Source: Ziziphus jujuba
Taxonomy: Eukaryota > Streptophyta > Magnoliopsida > Rosales > Rhamnaceae
Direction of reading: 5' to 3'
Assembly: GCF_031755915.1 (NCBI RefSeq)
Contig: NC_083383.1
Coordinates: forward strand, 19,271,001-19,335,000
Length of the DNA stretch: 64,000 nucleotides
Of the stretch, positions 1 to 12,800 are shown in pieces. Under the pieces are notes generated by a model. That model was not told the DNA's origin. It did not search any database and saw nothing but the letters and a program-made list of their open reading frames with translations. Positions within the stretch are counted from its first letter, which is position 1. Each line of letters starts with the position of its first letter. Position numbers and translations under genes: made by a program.

Positions 1-117
1 ACCTCATTTTATATGTAATTGAGTTGGGAGAGTTTGGTATAATATATATATACTAAGGACAGCAATGAAGTTGCAAGTATTGGTAGATTTCTCTACATTA
101 AAGGCCTCAACAGAGCA

Positions 118-560
118 AGGAAGGATTAAATGAATATAGAAAATCTCCCAACAAAAAGTTTGTATGTAGATGGCTCACCCAATTCGAAAGGAAATGATGT
201 TGGAATATTGATGAAGGGCCCAAGTAGAGACTCGATAAAGCATTTCTTACATTTCTCATTTAAAGCTTCCAATAATGAGGCCAAATATGAGCCTTGATAG
301 CTACACTTGGATTGCATATCAATTTAAAGCAAAATCGATTAACATTTTCAATGATTCTCAGTTAATGGTGAAATACGTGAACGAGGAATATTTAACCAAG
401 GATTCAGTAATGACTTCATACCAGGAGAAAGTGAAGGAATTTTTTCAAAAATTTTGATAAAGTTAAATTGAAGCAACTTCCAAGGGAAGACAACAGCCAC
501 ACGGATGCATTGGCTAATATTGCTTCAACAATATTAATGAAAGCAAGGAGAACAATCCCA
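118..560 (+). pseudogene. Ty3/gypsy RNase H fragment (broken)
   Basis: Translated in pieces, this reads as the RNase H domain of a plant Ty3/gypsy pol. It has the first-strand motif YVDGSPNSKGNDVGI (first catalytic Asp visible), then FKASNNEAKYE (the usual NNEAEYEALIAGL motif with the catalytic Glu), then a degenerate VNEEYLTKD...YQEKVKEFF helix and HTDALANIAS, where the last catalytic Asp of the family normally sits. Stop codons follow NNEAKYEP, and the reading frame changes near 275 and 455, so it is dead. The integrase part of the same element appears to resume near 1700 after roughly 1.1 kb of unrelated DNA. The element assignment comes from motifs only. Confidence 0.72.
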
Positions 561-1690
561 ATGTAATACCTTTTGTTAAGTGTATATTTTATATGTATTC
601 CACCTTTTATTTATGTTTACTTTAATTATTTATAATATTTAATATAAATTAATTATTGAGTTTTTGTTTTTGTTTTGGTATTAGGTAAAAGGAAAAAAAA
701 AGTAAAGATTAGAAGGCCAAGGACCATTACCTTTAGAGGGTTAGCACGTGAAGAAAAGACACGAAAAATGGAAGACTTTTGAAAAAGGGGCCAATGTCAA
801 CAAGTAGAGAATTTTTTTTAGAGAGATTGCTTGCGACAACAATCAGAGGCTATTGGAAAGAAAAGAGCATGTGGCAAATGAAAGAGAGAAAACAGAGAAT
901 AAAAAGAATATTTAGGATTTTCTTTCTCTTCATGGCCAACCTCAAGATTTTGATAGTTTTCTCATCTTCTATGTCTATTTAATTTTCTTGTACCAAGGTT
1001 AAAGATGATACCCTATTTGATTTGGGGATTTTCTTAATATTGATTTATATTCCCCCATAAGTTCTTCAATATTTACGGTTCTCTTTTAAACATTGTTAAA
1101 CATGAATTACTTTCATCAATTTTAGCAAGTATTTGTTATTGTTAGAATTATGTTTAATGGATATCTGCCTTATTTCTTAATGTCAGTTGATATTCCTTTG
1201 ATTTAATATTTTCTTTTTATTGACTTTGATATATTAAATGTTTGGGTATATTACTTGGATTGGCAAAAGAACCCATCTATGATTTATTTAATCTAGACTG
1301 AATTGTCATATCCATGAGATGACATAGATAGATTTCAAGCCATTGCTCTAATTGTGGAAATTAATTGATAGTTTGAGAATTCTTTAATTGAATAGTGGTG
1401 GATCCAGAAACCTTAATAACTTTAATCTCTTGAATTAATCTTAATTCTACTAGTTTTAATTATTTTTTCTCATTAGTTTTATCAATTTTTCTTTACACCA
1501 AATTGATTTTAATTTAAATTAAAATATTAAAGTAATTGAATTAGATTTTAGACTAAATTCTCTACCAATCCCTATGAATTCAATTTCATTACTTAATAGT
1601 CTATATTCCAATAAACTTGTGCACTTGCGCGTTTTAAAATTTGCACATCTTTGAGAGCAAAGCATAAGACTCAAAGAAAGAATCATGGCA
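561..1690. other. AT-rich insert between RNase H and integrase remnants, possibly LTR-like
   Basis: No coding motif is seen. The stretch separates two parts of one gypsy pol that are normally adjacent, so it is probably a later insertion. Its right part (about 1560-1640: 'accaatccctatgaattc', then 'aacttgtgcacttgcgc') resembles the end of plant gypsy LTRs. I could not find paired termini or a target duplication. Confidence 0.3.
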
Positions 1691-2960
1691 ATTGATACTT
1701 AAAAGTAATAAGGCTACATGAATGAGATAGAATATATCACCAATGGTAAGCAACCAAATGACAAGTTTGAAGCTAGAAAGTAAAGAATGAAATCTACAAG
1801 ATATTGTTTGCTATAAAGACAGATATCTCTACAAGAGTTAATATGGAGGACCTTTACCGCGATGTCTAAGAAAAGAGGTAGTCAAGAAGATAATAGCATA
1901 AATGCCTAAAGGACAATGTGGAAACCAATTGAGAGAAAAAGCATTTACAAGGGAAGTCATGCTTCATGGATTCTATTGGTTGATACTTTTGAAAGCTATG
2001 ATTAGTGTCAAATATCTGCTCCAACACCTCAAATACCATCTAACGGGTTAACATCTATCTTGAATCCTTGGCCTTTTATGCAATGATAGTTGGATATAAT
2101 AAGACCTTAAACCATGAAACTAGCACAAATAAGATTCATTGTAATAATATTGAATTATTTTTCAAAGTTTGTGGAGGTTGAATCATACTTTAACATTAAA
2201 GGAACATAGCCCATTCAATTCATTTGGAAAAATATTATCTATATATCCTGGTTGCAAAAGATCTTAATAGCAAATAATGAATACCTGTTCATAAGTTCAA
2301 AATTTAAAGATTTTTTTTTTTTTGGTCAGTGGATGACCTAGGTCAAATATTCAACTCCAAGATATCTACAAGGGAATGGACAAGCAGAAGCAATAAATAA
2401 TACTATTTTAAACATATTAAAAAAAAGGTTGGAGGAATCTAAAGGAAAGGAGCATCAAAGCTACCAAGAGTCTTATGGTCTTATTGAACAATTACTCAGA
2501 CTCCAACTAGCAAAATGCCATTCTTTCTTATGCATGACATGACATGGAGGTAGTAGTACTTGTAGAGGTTTCATAAACCACATTATGAACTAGAGGCCAA
2601 TTCCAAATGTAGAAAAATTCCTTGATGGTACAAGCACTAGATAAAGCTGAAGGAAAAGGAGTGGTAGCTACTATACATCTCAATAAATATTAACATCTAG
2701 TAGCACAATATTGTAGTTTAAATGCTAGGCCAAGACAATTTCATGTCGAAAATCTAGTATTGCAGAATGTATTTTAGAATATTTTGGAGATCAATTTAGG
2801 TAAATTAGGACCTAACTAGGAAGGACCTTATAAATAAATTCTTCGGGCCGAAACCTAGAAATTGGAAGGCATGGAAGGAAAAACGTTTTCATGTAGTTGG
2901 AATTCAAAATATCTTAAAAGATATTCATCTACTTAAATATTTATCTACTTTAGCATCAAC
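1691..2960 (+). pseudogene. Ty3/gypsy integrase fragment (broken)
   Basis: Frame-switching translation gives DKFEARK..MKSTRYCLL at about 1760-1815 and a degenerate CGNQ..REKAFTREVM tract at 1915-1965, which match the segment before the integrase zinc finger. At 2350-2410 [18 protein letters not shown] gives the integrase core signature around the catalytic Glu (usually [14 protein letters not shown]), followed by [11 protein letters not shown]. At 2800-2930 LGPN.EGPYK and a degenerate W..KYLKRY tail match the end of pol. There are many stops and frameshifts. It is colinear with the RNase H piece at 118-560 and probably part of the same element. No LTR was found for it. Confidence 0.65.
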
Positions 2961-4005
2961 ATTTACATTAAATTCTTATCCTAGTATGCTAGTACTTTTT
3001 TGTCCTTATTAAGATTTTCCCACTAGGTTTTTGCTTAATAAGGCTAACAAGGTCTTGTCTATCTTTAGGTTTTGTCCACTTTTCCCTTTTGTTTTTTTTT
3101 TTTAATTTTTGTCTTTGGTGCAATTAGCTTATTAAAATAACATATCTTCAATCAAATACATTTTGAGATGATGACTGTTTGATCTTGGACCAAAATGCTA
3201 CAAATTGGCTGCATGCTGGGATGACTACAAGTCAAATAGAATGTTTGGAAAACAACAAACCAATTGATTGGGGATCTAAGATTGGGAAAAATAAAATTGT
3301 AGTGACTACAATAGTCCAATATGACAGTTTATCTTCTAGAATTAATCATAAGACATTTGGGTTTTTTAAGAAGTTAAATGGAAAAACTATGAGTAAAGAA
3401 TGTGTTTCATCTTGACAAATTTATACTTCAATGATTTTTTTATTAGCTAAAAAAAAAAAATAGATATATATATATATATGTTATGTATTTTATTTAAGCT
3501 AAATGTAATATAAATTTGAATTGAATGAAATTATTTTTAATGAAAGAATAAGTTACTTCAACCAATATTAGATCATATAGTGTTTTATTTAGGCTATGTG
3601 TAAGTTGATCCAAACAAAAGAAAATGTCACTAGTACTTTACTTTAGCCAGTGAATGTCTAGTTGAAATCAAAATAGAAATATGAAAAATGTTTAATTTCA
3701 ACTAAGGCGATAAAGAAAGACTAAGGAAGATTGAAATAAAAAAAAAGCCTTAAATTCATTTCATTATAAATGATAAATTATACAAAGTATTCATTAAATA
3801 AATATAGAATATAAAAAGCATCTTAATTGATATTAGCATTCTTCACAACTTTGATAACCTCCTTAACGGCTTCAGAAATCGCCTTCTCAGCCTCAAATTC
3901 CTTGTTCCTAGATGAGCCACCAATCTCAATTGAGGGTATGCCCTTATCAGCCTTGGTGTTTGCCTCAACATTATTCTCAATATGACTAGGCCAGTAACTT
4001 TATCT
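2961..4005. other. Intergenic AT-rich stretch with no recognised gene
   Basis: It contains a 78-codon open frame at 3179-3415 and a short minus-strand lysine/glutamate-rich open stretch at about 3835-3985. Neither has a motif I recognise. A (TA)n run sits near 3462-3480. Nothing else is supported. Confidence 0.4.
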
Positions 4006-4302
4006 TCTTTATCTCTTGATTCCTCAAAATTTAAGAAATCTTATTTGCAAGTTGCTATAACTCTACTTAAAGATCCTAATCCTTTTTTAGATAGTGACTT
4101 TTATCTTATGGAGGAGATTAAACCTTTGATGTCCAACCATGCAGGTTTTAGCTTTTTTATACGCATGTCGTGAGACTAATCGAGTTACTCATCATTTAGC
4201 TCAACATGCTATCAATTTTGATTCTTATGAATTTTGGTTTGACGAAGGCCCTGAGTGGCTTCTTCACATTCTTCAAACTAATTGTTCTAATTCTATCTTT
4301 TA
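4006..4302 (+). pseudogene. LINE-type RNase H (RVT_3-like) 3' fragment
   Basis: Two overlapping frames together read like the end of the plant RNase H domain found at the C-terminus of LINE polyproteins and in RVT_3 proteins. The parts are a LQV(A/V)..LLKDPNPFLDSDF segment, LMEEIKPLMSNHAGFSF, then, after a frame change near 4150, CRETNRVTHHLAQHAINF and FWFDEGPEWLLHIL before a stop at 4300-4302. The H..R..N.VAH.LA pattern is the family's last signature. Only about 95 codons survive, with no upstream reverse transcriptase nearby, so this is a severed remnant. Confidence 0.6.
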
Positions 4303-6042
4303 ATGAATAAAATTATGCTTATTTCCAAAAGTAAAATAAATAAGTAAAATGCTAATTGATATTAATGATTTTATGTATTAATTTGATAAATTTTTGTTAA
4401 AAAATAATTAGATAGATGGCTTATCTATTTTTTATATTGAACTTATCTAATTTAAACCATTTTGTTTAATTTAAAAATCAATAAGTTATATGATAACTTT
4501 ATATTCAATTTAATAATAATTATATATATATATATATATAAGTAGTCCTATCCAACTGGCACCAAACATCAATTCTTATCTCATTCAACCTCAATCCAAG
4601 TTCTAATTTCAATCCCAATCCAGTCATATCATAAGTGCCAAATAGGCCATTGAGGTACCATTATGGTACTGACCAAAAATAGTCCCACACTTAAGTTGGT
4701 TAGGTGTTTGAAAGATTCTATGCTTAATGTAAGCTTAGAATTGTATGTAATTTGATCTTGTGTAGGAGTATGTCTTTTATAAAGTATCTTTGGTTTTTAA
4801 GACTTTTAATCCTAATGTTCTTTCGATTTAAGGAAAGTATCGTTATGACAATGTACTTTCCATCTTCTCAAATCATCTTGATTATTAGGATCAATTCATC
4901 AGGATCCTTTCCTTATTCAATTATTTGATGTGCAATATTTAGATCTTAATTCGGATCATTTGGGATCCCTAAAAATATCATGATTGTTTTCATAATTCAT
5001 TAACTTGGTTTCCAACTTAGCACACTTATTCAACTCAAGCATCAATATATCTAACTTCATTTGTCCTCACAATTCTTGATATTAACTCTAAAATCTATAC
5101 ACTATGAGCTAAACAACTTATACGTGGATCAGATAGCATGCATGTATAGGCTGAGTAGCTTCATATGGTCAAATCCAGATCCCCTAAACAATTAAACCCA
5201 AATTTTTTTAGTGATTCGGTACTAAAGGACTAAACGCAAATTATTTCATTCACAACAATTCCATTCCTCATCCTCCTTTCATTATAAGGTATTTTACCAT
5301 TTATAGTTAAACTCTTTATTCTGGGATTAATTTACTCTTTTGGCTATTTAAAGCTATAGGTCAATTAAGATTTATTAGCTTTCCAATGATGTTGTTTCCA
5401 ATTTTGTCTTAATAAATATTTTTATCCCATAGAGCTGGCTATCCCTTAGTCTATGAAATATGAATCGATTCATATTCAAAGAGTAAATAAAGATTAACAC
5501 TCATCAATCCATCTATCAATTTTGTTAGGCTATTGTAATGGTTTGATTCACATCTCTAACTCAAGAAACAAGGCATTGCTTCCTGTTAAATCAATATGAG
5601 CCATTGATCTTAATTTTTAGACATGAAATTTAAACCGTTCAAGATGCCTATAAAGCCCATATCATTTTCATCTGCTTTCACTTTTACATTTCACTTTTTC
5701 CATTTTCACTCTTTCCTTTATTCTAAATTCTCTCTAAAGTTGTTCCTCTCCTTAAGCTAAATTTCAATCATATACAAGCAGTTTTTGCACATTCTTCAAA
5801 TCTGAGATATTTGATCTTGCTAAAGCAATTGGGGTTGTTTTAATTTGGTTTTTCGCCTATGAACGACTCATTTTATTCAAAGCTTTGATCCCTATTCATT
5901 GTGCTTGTCTTCAAATCAAGTAAGTTTCACTTTTTAATCTTAAACTTATTTTGAACCATTTCAATTTGTTATGTTTCACATTCTCCACTTTAGTCTTTAG
6001 ATAATTCTCTAAGTTACTTTGTTCGGCATTTTAAATATTAAA
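4303..6042. other. Gene-free stretch, with a promoter- and leader-like region at its right end
   Basis: No coding motif is seen from 4303 to about 5640, only a (TA)n run at 4522-4541. From 5645 a 'cctataaagccc' box is followed by a C/T-rich leader. A plausible donor lies near 5918 ('tcaagtaagttt') and an acceptor-like 'gtctttag' near 6000, ahead of an ATG at 6043. This looks like the promoter and 5' leader of the broken locus that follows. It is read from motif shape only. Confidence 0.3.
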
Positions 6043-6325
6043 ATGGTCGAATCATTTAATAAACTCTTTGACATCTTTGAGCATATAGATGCAAATTCTT
6101 ATTCCCTTAAGCATGTGGTTCGAATAGCCTCAAATCAAGAGTTTGTAGATGAGAATATAAGGGCTTAAAAGGAATATAAGGGCACAAAAGGAATATAGGG
6201 GCTAAAAAAGGCTATGCTTCAACAATATTAGAAAAATTGAAAGCCATAGATCCCCATCATATTAACTTAGCCTCCACTTTCAATTTTGACTCTAGTGGTC
6301 AAAGAAGGGTAAGGAAGACCCTGGT
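6043..6325 (+). pseudogene. 5' part of an unrecognised, disrupted coding sequence
   Basis: An ATG at 6043 opens a 41-codon frame (MVESFNKLFDIFEHIDANSY...) that ends in TAA at 6166. Shortly after, a compatible open stretch (GYASTILEKLKAIDPHHIN...FDSSGQRRVRKTL) runs to the edge of the solo LTR at 6326. A small imperfect repeat of 'aaggaatata' lies between the two and may be the cause of the break. I do not recognise the family. The amino-acid composition looks like a real protein rather than chance. A further piece lies at 7445-7550, and a possible downstream part, with a coiled coil, begins at 18954. Joining them into one gene is inference. Confidence 0.35.
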
Positions 6326-7444
6326 TGATGCGAATCCGTCCGTGCCCGTACAACTGATAACCCACTGAATTGCTGGCCCAATACGGATGAAGACCGGTCC
6401 GATCACTAGGGCTCAAGCTAAGAGGTTTAGAGACAACTTTGATGCTTTTATCTAAGGGTAATTCATTCTCAAGAGCACTTGTCCATACCTAAAGATCCAA
6501 GACCTGTTTTTGGCATACAAGTGGTGGAAGCCGTTACGGACCCGGGTAGCGGTTTGGTGCATTTATGGAGTCCGAGCAGCAAGAAATGGTTCCAACTCTT
6601 TATGAATTCAATAAATATCACTAAGAGGTCATGGAAATAAGTCAATGAAGAGCTAAAATCAACTTGTACGGACAGCTTAAAAATTTGGCCGAAAATTGTT
6701 GTATTACTTGTTGCCTTTACTGTATTTTGCTGAGTTGGATTTTTCTTTTTCTTCCAAGCAAGGGCAACGTGTCGGACTCCATAATAAGCTTATTTGGCAT
6801 CCTAAAAAGCATATTGAAGCTGATTTGGAGCTCAAATTGGTCAAAAATTGGTCAAAGTCAACTTAGTCAAAAAGCTAGTATTTTAGTTTCCTAATTTGAT
6901 TCTACTTTTTATTTTAGGAAATTACCATTACTTATTTATTTATTTATTTATTTTCTGGACAAATAAGTTTATAAAGTTATTATTTTATTATTTTCATTGT
7001 AAATTAATTAATTTCTAATTCAAAATAAAGGACTTAATTAATCCAAATTAGATTAGGAAAGGAAGAGACTTTCGGCCATATTAGGATTCTTCATTGCATG
7101 GCCGGTTTTTCATTTTTGTTTTAGGGTTTTATTTTGTTTTCTCTTAACCTATAAAAGGGCTTATTTTTTAGAAAGAATACACCATCAATAATATTTAGAA
7201 AATTATTTGTGAAATTGAATTCTCTTTGTTCTTTTGAACACCTAAAACACCATTAATGAATGAGTGTTTTAGTTTAATTTATCAATAGGCCTTCCATCAC
7301 CTATTGTGACGTCTTAATTATATACCAAAAAGTTTCCAATTAGAGGTTGGTTAGGGGTTAAGGTGACCATTAGAACTTGAACATAATTAGATCGGGGCTA
7401 ATATAATACGGGGTTTAGGAGCAAGTTGTCCTAGGTTCGTATCA
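6326..7444 (+). mobile_element. Solo LTR of Ty3/gypsy family 1
   Basis: It starts TGATGCGAATCC and ends GGTTCGTATCA, giving terminal inverted repeats of about nine bases. It is flanked by ctggt (6321-6325) and ttggt (7445-7449), a 5-bp target duplication with one mismatch. No internal region is attached. Inside, the first 250 bases carry the conserved MKTGPITRAQAKRF coding tract shared by all family 1 copies, then the A/T-rich body with the direct motif 'aattaattaat', a promoter-like 'cctataaaagggctta' at about 7150, and the shared 3' end. It sits inside the disrupted coding locus starting at 6043. Confidence 0.85.
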
Positions 7445-7550
7445 TTGGTGTCTTCACTTCCATTTACAATCCAAACACCTATCTAGTTGAGCTTAAGTTG
7501 TCCCTAGAAACTCCAAGCAATATTGATATTGACTGCCTACAAAGGGGTTA
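7445..7550 (+). pseudogene. Continuation of the disrupted unknown coding sequence
   Basis: This 106-bp remnant lies between the solo LTR and the 5' LTR of the next element. One frame is open over its whole length (VFTSIYNPNTYLVELKLSL, then ETPSNIDIDCLQRGY) and runs into the LTR. Product unknown. It is linked to 6043-6325 only by position and by lying outside the LTR boundaries. The frame is not kept if one target duplication is removed. Confidence 0.3.
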
Positions 7551-8684
7551 TGATGAGAATCCGCCTGGACCTGTAAAACCAACTACCCGCTGTGGTACTA
7601 ATCCTGTACAAATGAAGACGGGGTCAATCACGAGGGCACAAGCTAAGAGATTCAAGGACAACTTAGTTAGCTTTATACAAGGTGTGATTCAAACTCAAGA
7701 GGGCATAATAATACTTGAAGATCCAAAGCCCGACTTATGCATCCAAGTTATGAAGGCAGAAATGCATCCGACAAGCTGTTTTGGTGCTTCTATGGACTCC
7801 GGCTGCAAGGAATGAATTTGTTAGTTTATGAATGCAATTGAGAACTCCAAAGGACCATAAAATCATGAAAATATGGAAGAAAGAGCATTCAAATCCAACA
7901 TTTGCACATGAAGCTTCATGTTGGCCGAAAATCATCAATTTGGCGCTGGTTTTGACTTCTTTTGTTGATTAAGCAAGTTTGACTTATTCCAATCAAGGGC
8001 AACATATGGGAATCAATATTAATCCTATTTGGCATTCTAGATGACATATTGGAGCTGATTTGGAGCCTAAACTAGCTGGTGATTAGACAAAGACAGCTTA
8101 GTTGTAAAACTAGTCAACTAGTTTCTTAATTTGAACCTTAACTTTTTGTTTTAGGAAATAGTCTTTAATTTTGGTTTTTATTTATTTATTTGTTGGAAAA
8201 ATTAATTTAGAAAATTTATAATTTTATTATTTTGGTTTGTAAAATTAATTAATTCCTATTCTAAAATAAAGGAATTAATTAATCCAACTTAGTTTAGAAA
8301 ACATAGAAAATTCGGCCTTTCCTAATCCTATTCTATATTGGTCGAATTTTACCCTAATGTTTCTAGGATTTTTGTTTTTTGAATTTAGCCTATTTAAAGG
8401 CTTATTTTTCAATGAAAAAGCATCTTAGATTATTATTCAAAAATTATTTATGAGAAGAATTCTCTTTGTTCTCTTTGAACACTTAAAACATCGAATAGAG
8501 ATCTAGTGTTTTAGTTTGACTTATCAATAGAACATCCATCACCTATTGTGATGTCTTCATCATATACCAAGGTTTCTAATCACAAGTTAATTAGGGGTTA
8601 AGGTGACCATTAGAACCTGAACTTAATTGTGATCCGGGCTAATATAATACTGGTTCAGGAGCAAGTCAACCTAGGTTCATATCA
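7551..8684 (+). repeat. 5' LTR of the family 1 element
   Basis: It begins TGATGAGAATCC and ends GGTTCATATCA. It carries the LTR-borne coding tract (GSITRAQAKRFKD... at about 7620-7815), the promoter-like 'cctatttaaaggctta' at about 8388-8403, and the shared body. It matches 15760-16856 along its length, except that the far end is lost in the 3' copy. Confidence 0.85.
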
Positions 8685-9822
8685 TTTAGTGTTAGAGATT
8701 AATTTTGTTTAGGTTTGATCTATCTTATTTGCTTTATTTTTTTTTTTTTGAGTTATTCTACAATTTTAAGATTAGGTTAAGGTTGTTTCCTATCTATCCA
8801 TGCTCTACATATTAAAAAAAACAAAAGTTTCTTCATAGCCGAATTTGTTTCCTTGTTTTATCCAAATTTTTGCTTTCTAGTTTGTTAGTTATTTTGCATA
8901 TTAGTTCTTAGTAATTTGGTTTATTGTTGATTTTTATTTGCTCTTTAATCTTAATTAGTTTCATCATATATTCAAAAAAAAAAAAAAAAAAACAGGAATT
9001 TTGAGAACATATTGCATAAACCTAAATTTTTTCAATTTGTTTTTAGCTTGGAAGTTAGTTCGGATTTTTGTCAATTTGTTGGCTTTTGGGGCGTGGTTTG
9101 TAGTGATTCTTGTTATTGGAGATTGTGTTGATATAATTCTATGAGTGATGAAAAATAATAAATAAATAAAAGAAAGAAAAGCCAAAGGTAAAAAAATAAT
9201 AATAATAATAATAATTATGCGCAAAGGTTGGTTTTGGTAGATTGTTATTGGGGATTGTTTGTTTTCAGGAAACACAATTGTAATTGTTGAGTTGCTGATT
9301 ATTTATTCAATATTTGGTTGTCGGATATTTGAATTTTGATTGCTAAAATTGTTTGGATTAAAATTGGTTAAAGGATTTAAGACAAAGACTTAAATTACAA
9401 GAACTACAACCAAAATGTTTTCCATATTTTGTTCAAATTGTTTCTTATTTGTTGTTTGAATCTCTTTTCTAAATTTTATCCTTGAATCATTGGCTTCTTG
9501 ATATTATGGTCTACTACTTAATTAAATTCTTCAAGATACTTGTTGATTTACCTTTGTTTTGGTTAGTAAGGCCAAGACTAAGTTTTATCAATTCACCGGT
9601 ATTTGCTTGTTTTAGTTGTTATTTTGTTGATAAGTTTAATTAGAGCATACTTATGATCTAATTGCTGTTTTGAGTATATTTGAATAGAACTTTGAAATAA
9701 TTCTTTGAGTGGAAAAATGCAAGAGAGTGTGAGCTTAAAAAAGGGTTAAAATTCGAAACTAGTGTGTAAACACGAGTGTCGAGACCTTGTTTGAGTGAAA
9801 CATGTGAGGGAGTGAATTTATG
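8685..9822 (+). other. 5' leader of the family 1 element
   Basis: Non-coding leader between the LTR and gag. The bases right after the LTR no longer form a clear tRNA primer-binding site. It holds a 19-A run near 8975, a six-unit (AAT)n run near 9197-9214, and the phrase 'gagaccttgtttgagtgaaac' just before gag, which is also present in the family 2 element at about 41225. That shared phrase shows the two families share a leader design. Confidence 0.6.
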
Positions 9823-12800
9823 AGGGTTTTTGCTAACATAATAGATCTAAGAATGAGAAGAGGGGATGGTTTACTAAGAAATCTTGAAGAGGAATCCGTG
9901 GAATACTAAGGCAAATCAAAAGCAACGGGACTTGAAGGTGAACCTATCGACATGATGGCGGTTTTGGAACAACTTCAAATGATGAATGCTCACTTTGATC
10001 ACTTAGATCAAAGAATGGACAAAATTGACAATTCCCAAGGTGTGCTGAATCCAAGACATGAACACCAAGGAGGTTGAGGGCGAGGAGGCCATGGACATTT
10101 TAGAGAGGACTTTGAAGGAGATAATTATGGAGATAACCTCGAGGAGGAGTTCGAAGATATTTTTGCACTCAAGGAAGACAAAACCGTGGGAGGCAAGCCC
10201 GCAAGGAAGGTGATGATCTTGGAAACATTAAGGTCAATATACCACCTTTTATGGGAAAGAGTGATCCAGAGGCTTACCTAGAATAGAAGGACCGTATGGA
10301 GATCATATTTAATTGCCACAACTATTCCGAAGCAAAGAAGGTTAAATTGGCCACTTTGGAATTTGGACATTATGCACTCCAATGGTGGAATAATAAGGAA
10401 GGTACCAGAAAGAGAGTTGGTGATGAATTAATTACCACTTGGAAACAAATGAAAGGAGCAATGAGGAAGAGATTTGTGCTGTCTCATTACCATAGGCTGT
10501 TGCATCAAAGGCTTCAATCATTATCACAAGGATATAGGACCGTGGATGACTATTACAAGGAAATGGAGATGCTCATGATGACGTTGGGCATGAATGAGGA
10601 CCGTGAGGCAAACATGGCAAGATTTTTAGGAGGCTTAAATCGAAAAATAGCCAACCAAGTGGAGTTACAATAATATATGGAATTGGAAGAGATGCTTCAT
10701 GTGGCCATCAAAATTGAGAACCAATTTAAGAGGAGGGGTACAAACTCACAGTTTGGAGGAGCTTCCAATAGTGGAAGAACTAATTCAAGTGTTTGGAGAA
10801 GCAATCCCGCCTTTTGATGTGATTCTGCCCAAGCCCGCTCAACCGATAACCCGCTGAGGTGCTAACCCGACACGGATGAAGACCAGGCCAATCACAAGAG
10901 CTCAAATTAAGAGATTTAAGGACAACCTAGGAGTATTTATACAGGGAGTAATCAATTCTTAATAGAGCTTATCCATACTTGAAGATACAAAACTTATTCT
11001 AAGCATCCAAGTGGTGGAAGCCGATATGGACCCAGGTAGAAATTTTGGTGCAAATATGGACAACGGACAGCATGAAATGGTTCCAACTCTTTATGGAATC
11101 AGTACATATGTCTAAGAGGATATGGAATCAAGTCAAGGCAGCTTCAAAGGCATTCAAAAAGGGGTTGTACGGACAGCTTCAAATTTGGCCTGTTTTTTAC
11201 TGTATTTTGTGCTGGCTTTATTGTATTTTCCTGAGTTGGCTTTTTCTTCCTCTTCCAAGCATGGGCAACATGTGGGGCTTCATATTCAGCTTATTTGGCA
11301 TCCTACAAAGCATATTGAAGCTGATTTGGAGCTCAAATTGGTCAAAAATTTGTCAAAGTCCACTTAGCCAAAAAACTAGTATTTTAGTTTCCTAATTTGA
11401 TTTTGACTTTTTGTTTTAGGAAATTAGTCTTTTATTTTGATTTTTATTTATTTATTTACTGGAAAAATAAGTTTATGAAAGTTATTATTTTAGTATTTGA
11501 ATTGTAAATTAATTAATTTCTAATTCAAAATAAAGGAATTAATTAATCCAAATTAGTTTAGAAAACTAGGAAAAATTAGGCACTTTCCTTTTCTCTACTT
11601 TCCTTTTCTCTACTTTCTTTTTCTCCACACTTTGAGTCTGATTTTGAATTAATTGTTTTAGGGTTTTTGCTTTGTAATCTTAGCCTATTTAAAGGCTTAT
11701 TTTCAATGAGAAATTAAGCTTGAATTTTATACAGAAAATTATTTGTGAGATTGAATTCTCTTTATTCTTTTGAACACCTAAAATACCATTAGTGAATGAG
11801 TGTTTTAGTTTGACTTATCAATAGGCCTTCCATCACCTATTGTGGCATCTTCATTATATACCAAGGTTTCTAATCACAGGTTGGTTAGGGGTCAAGGTGA
11901 CCATTAGAACTTGAATATAATTAGATCCGGGGCTAATATAATACGGGTTTAAAAGCAGGTCGTCCTAGGTTCGTATCACCTTTGATTAAAAAAAAAAAAC
12001 AAAGCTAGAAGGAAAGAGCTTCAATCGACCAAAGAGGGATACAAGGCTGGATTCAACTCAAGCACCAAAGTTGGAAGCTAAATCTTATCCTAAACCTTCA
12101 AGTACTCATGACATTATTTGTTTTAAGTGCCAGGGTTGAGGACATATTGCCAACCAATACCTAAATAGAAGAATTATGGTGCTAAAAGGCAATGGAGAGT
12201 TGGAGTCCGAAAGTGAGGGATCTAAAGCTGAAACTGTATTTGTAGATGAAACAATTGAGGATGAAAAACAAGAAGAAGCCGAGACTCTCAAAGCTTCAAA
12301 GGCCGAATTGAGTTCTATGGTAAGGAGGGTCCTGACCATGTACAAAGATGAGCATAAAATCCAAAGAGAAAATATCTTACATACTCAATGTGAAATTTAA
12401 AGTAATATTTGTAGTATGAGAATTGATTGAAAGTTGTGCTAATATAATTAGTAATGTGGTGGTTGAGAAATTAGGACTAACAACCATTAAACATTCTGAA
12501 CCTTATCGATTATAATGGCTTAATGATAGTGGTGAAATGAAAGTAAATAAACAAACAAGGTAAAGTTTAGCATTGATAAATATGTGGATGTTGTATTTAA
12601 TGATGTTGTGCCTATGCATGCTGGTCTTATTTTATTGGGAAGGCCATAACAATTTGATAAAGACACCACACATTATGATCGAGAGAATTCCATGGTATTT
12701 CGATTCAAAGGTAAGAAGATTAAACTTGAGCCATTAACTTCAAAAGAGGTTTTTAGAGTCCAATTACAAATACAACAAAGGAGGGAGGCCGAACGGCTCA

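Noticed and set aside
4540..4655. Possible MITE end ('ggcaccaaacatcaattc' and 'aagtgccaaataggcc')
   Set aside because: The two ends form only a weak inverted pair and no target duplication was found.
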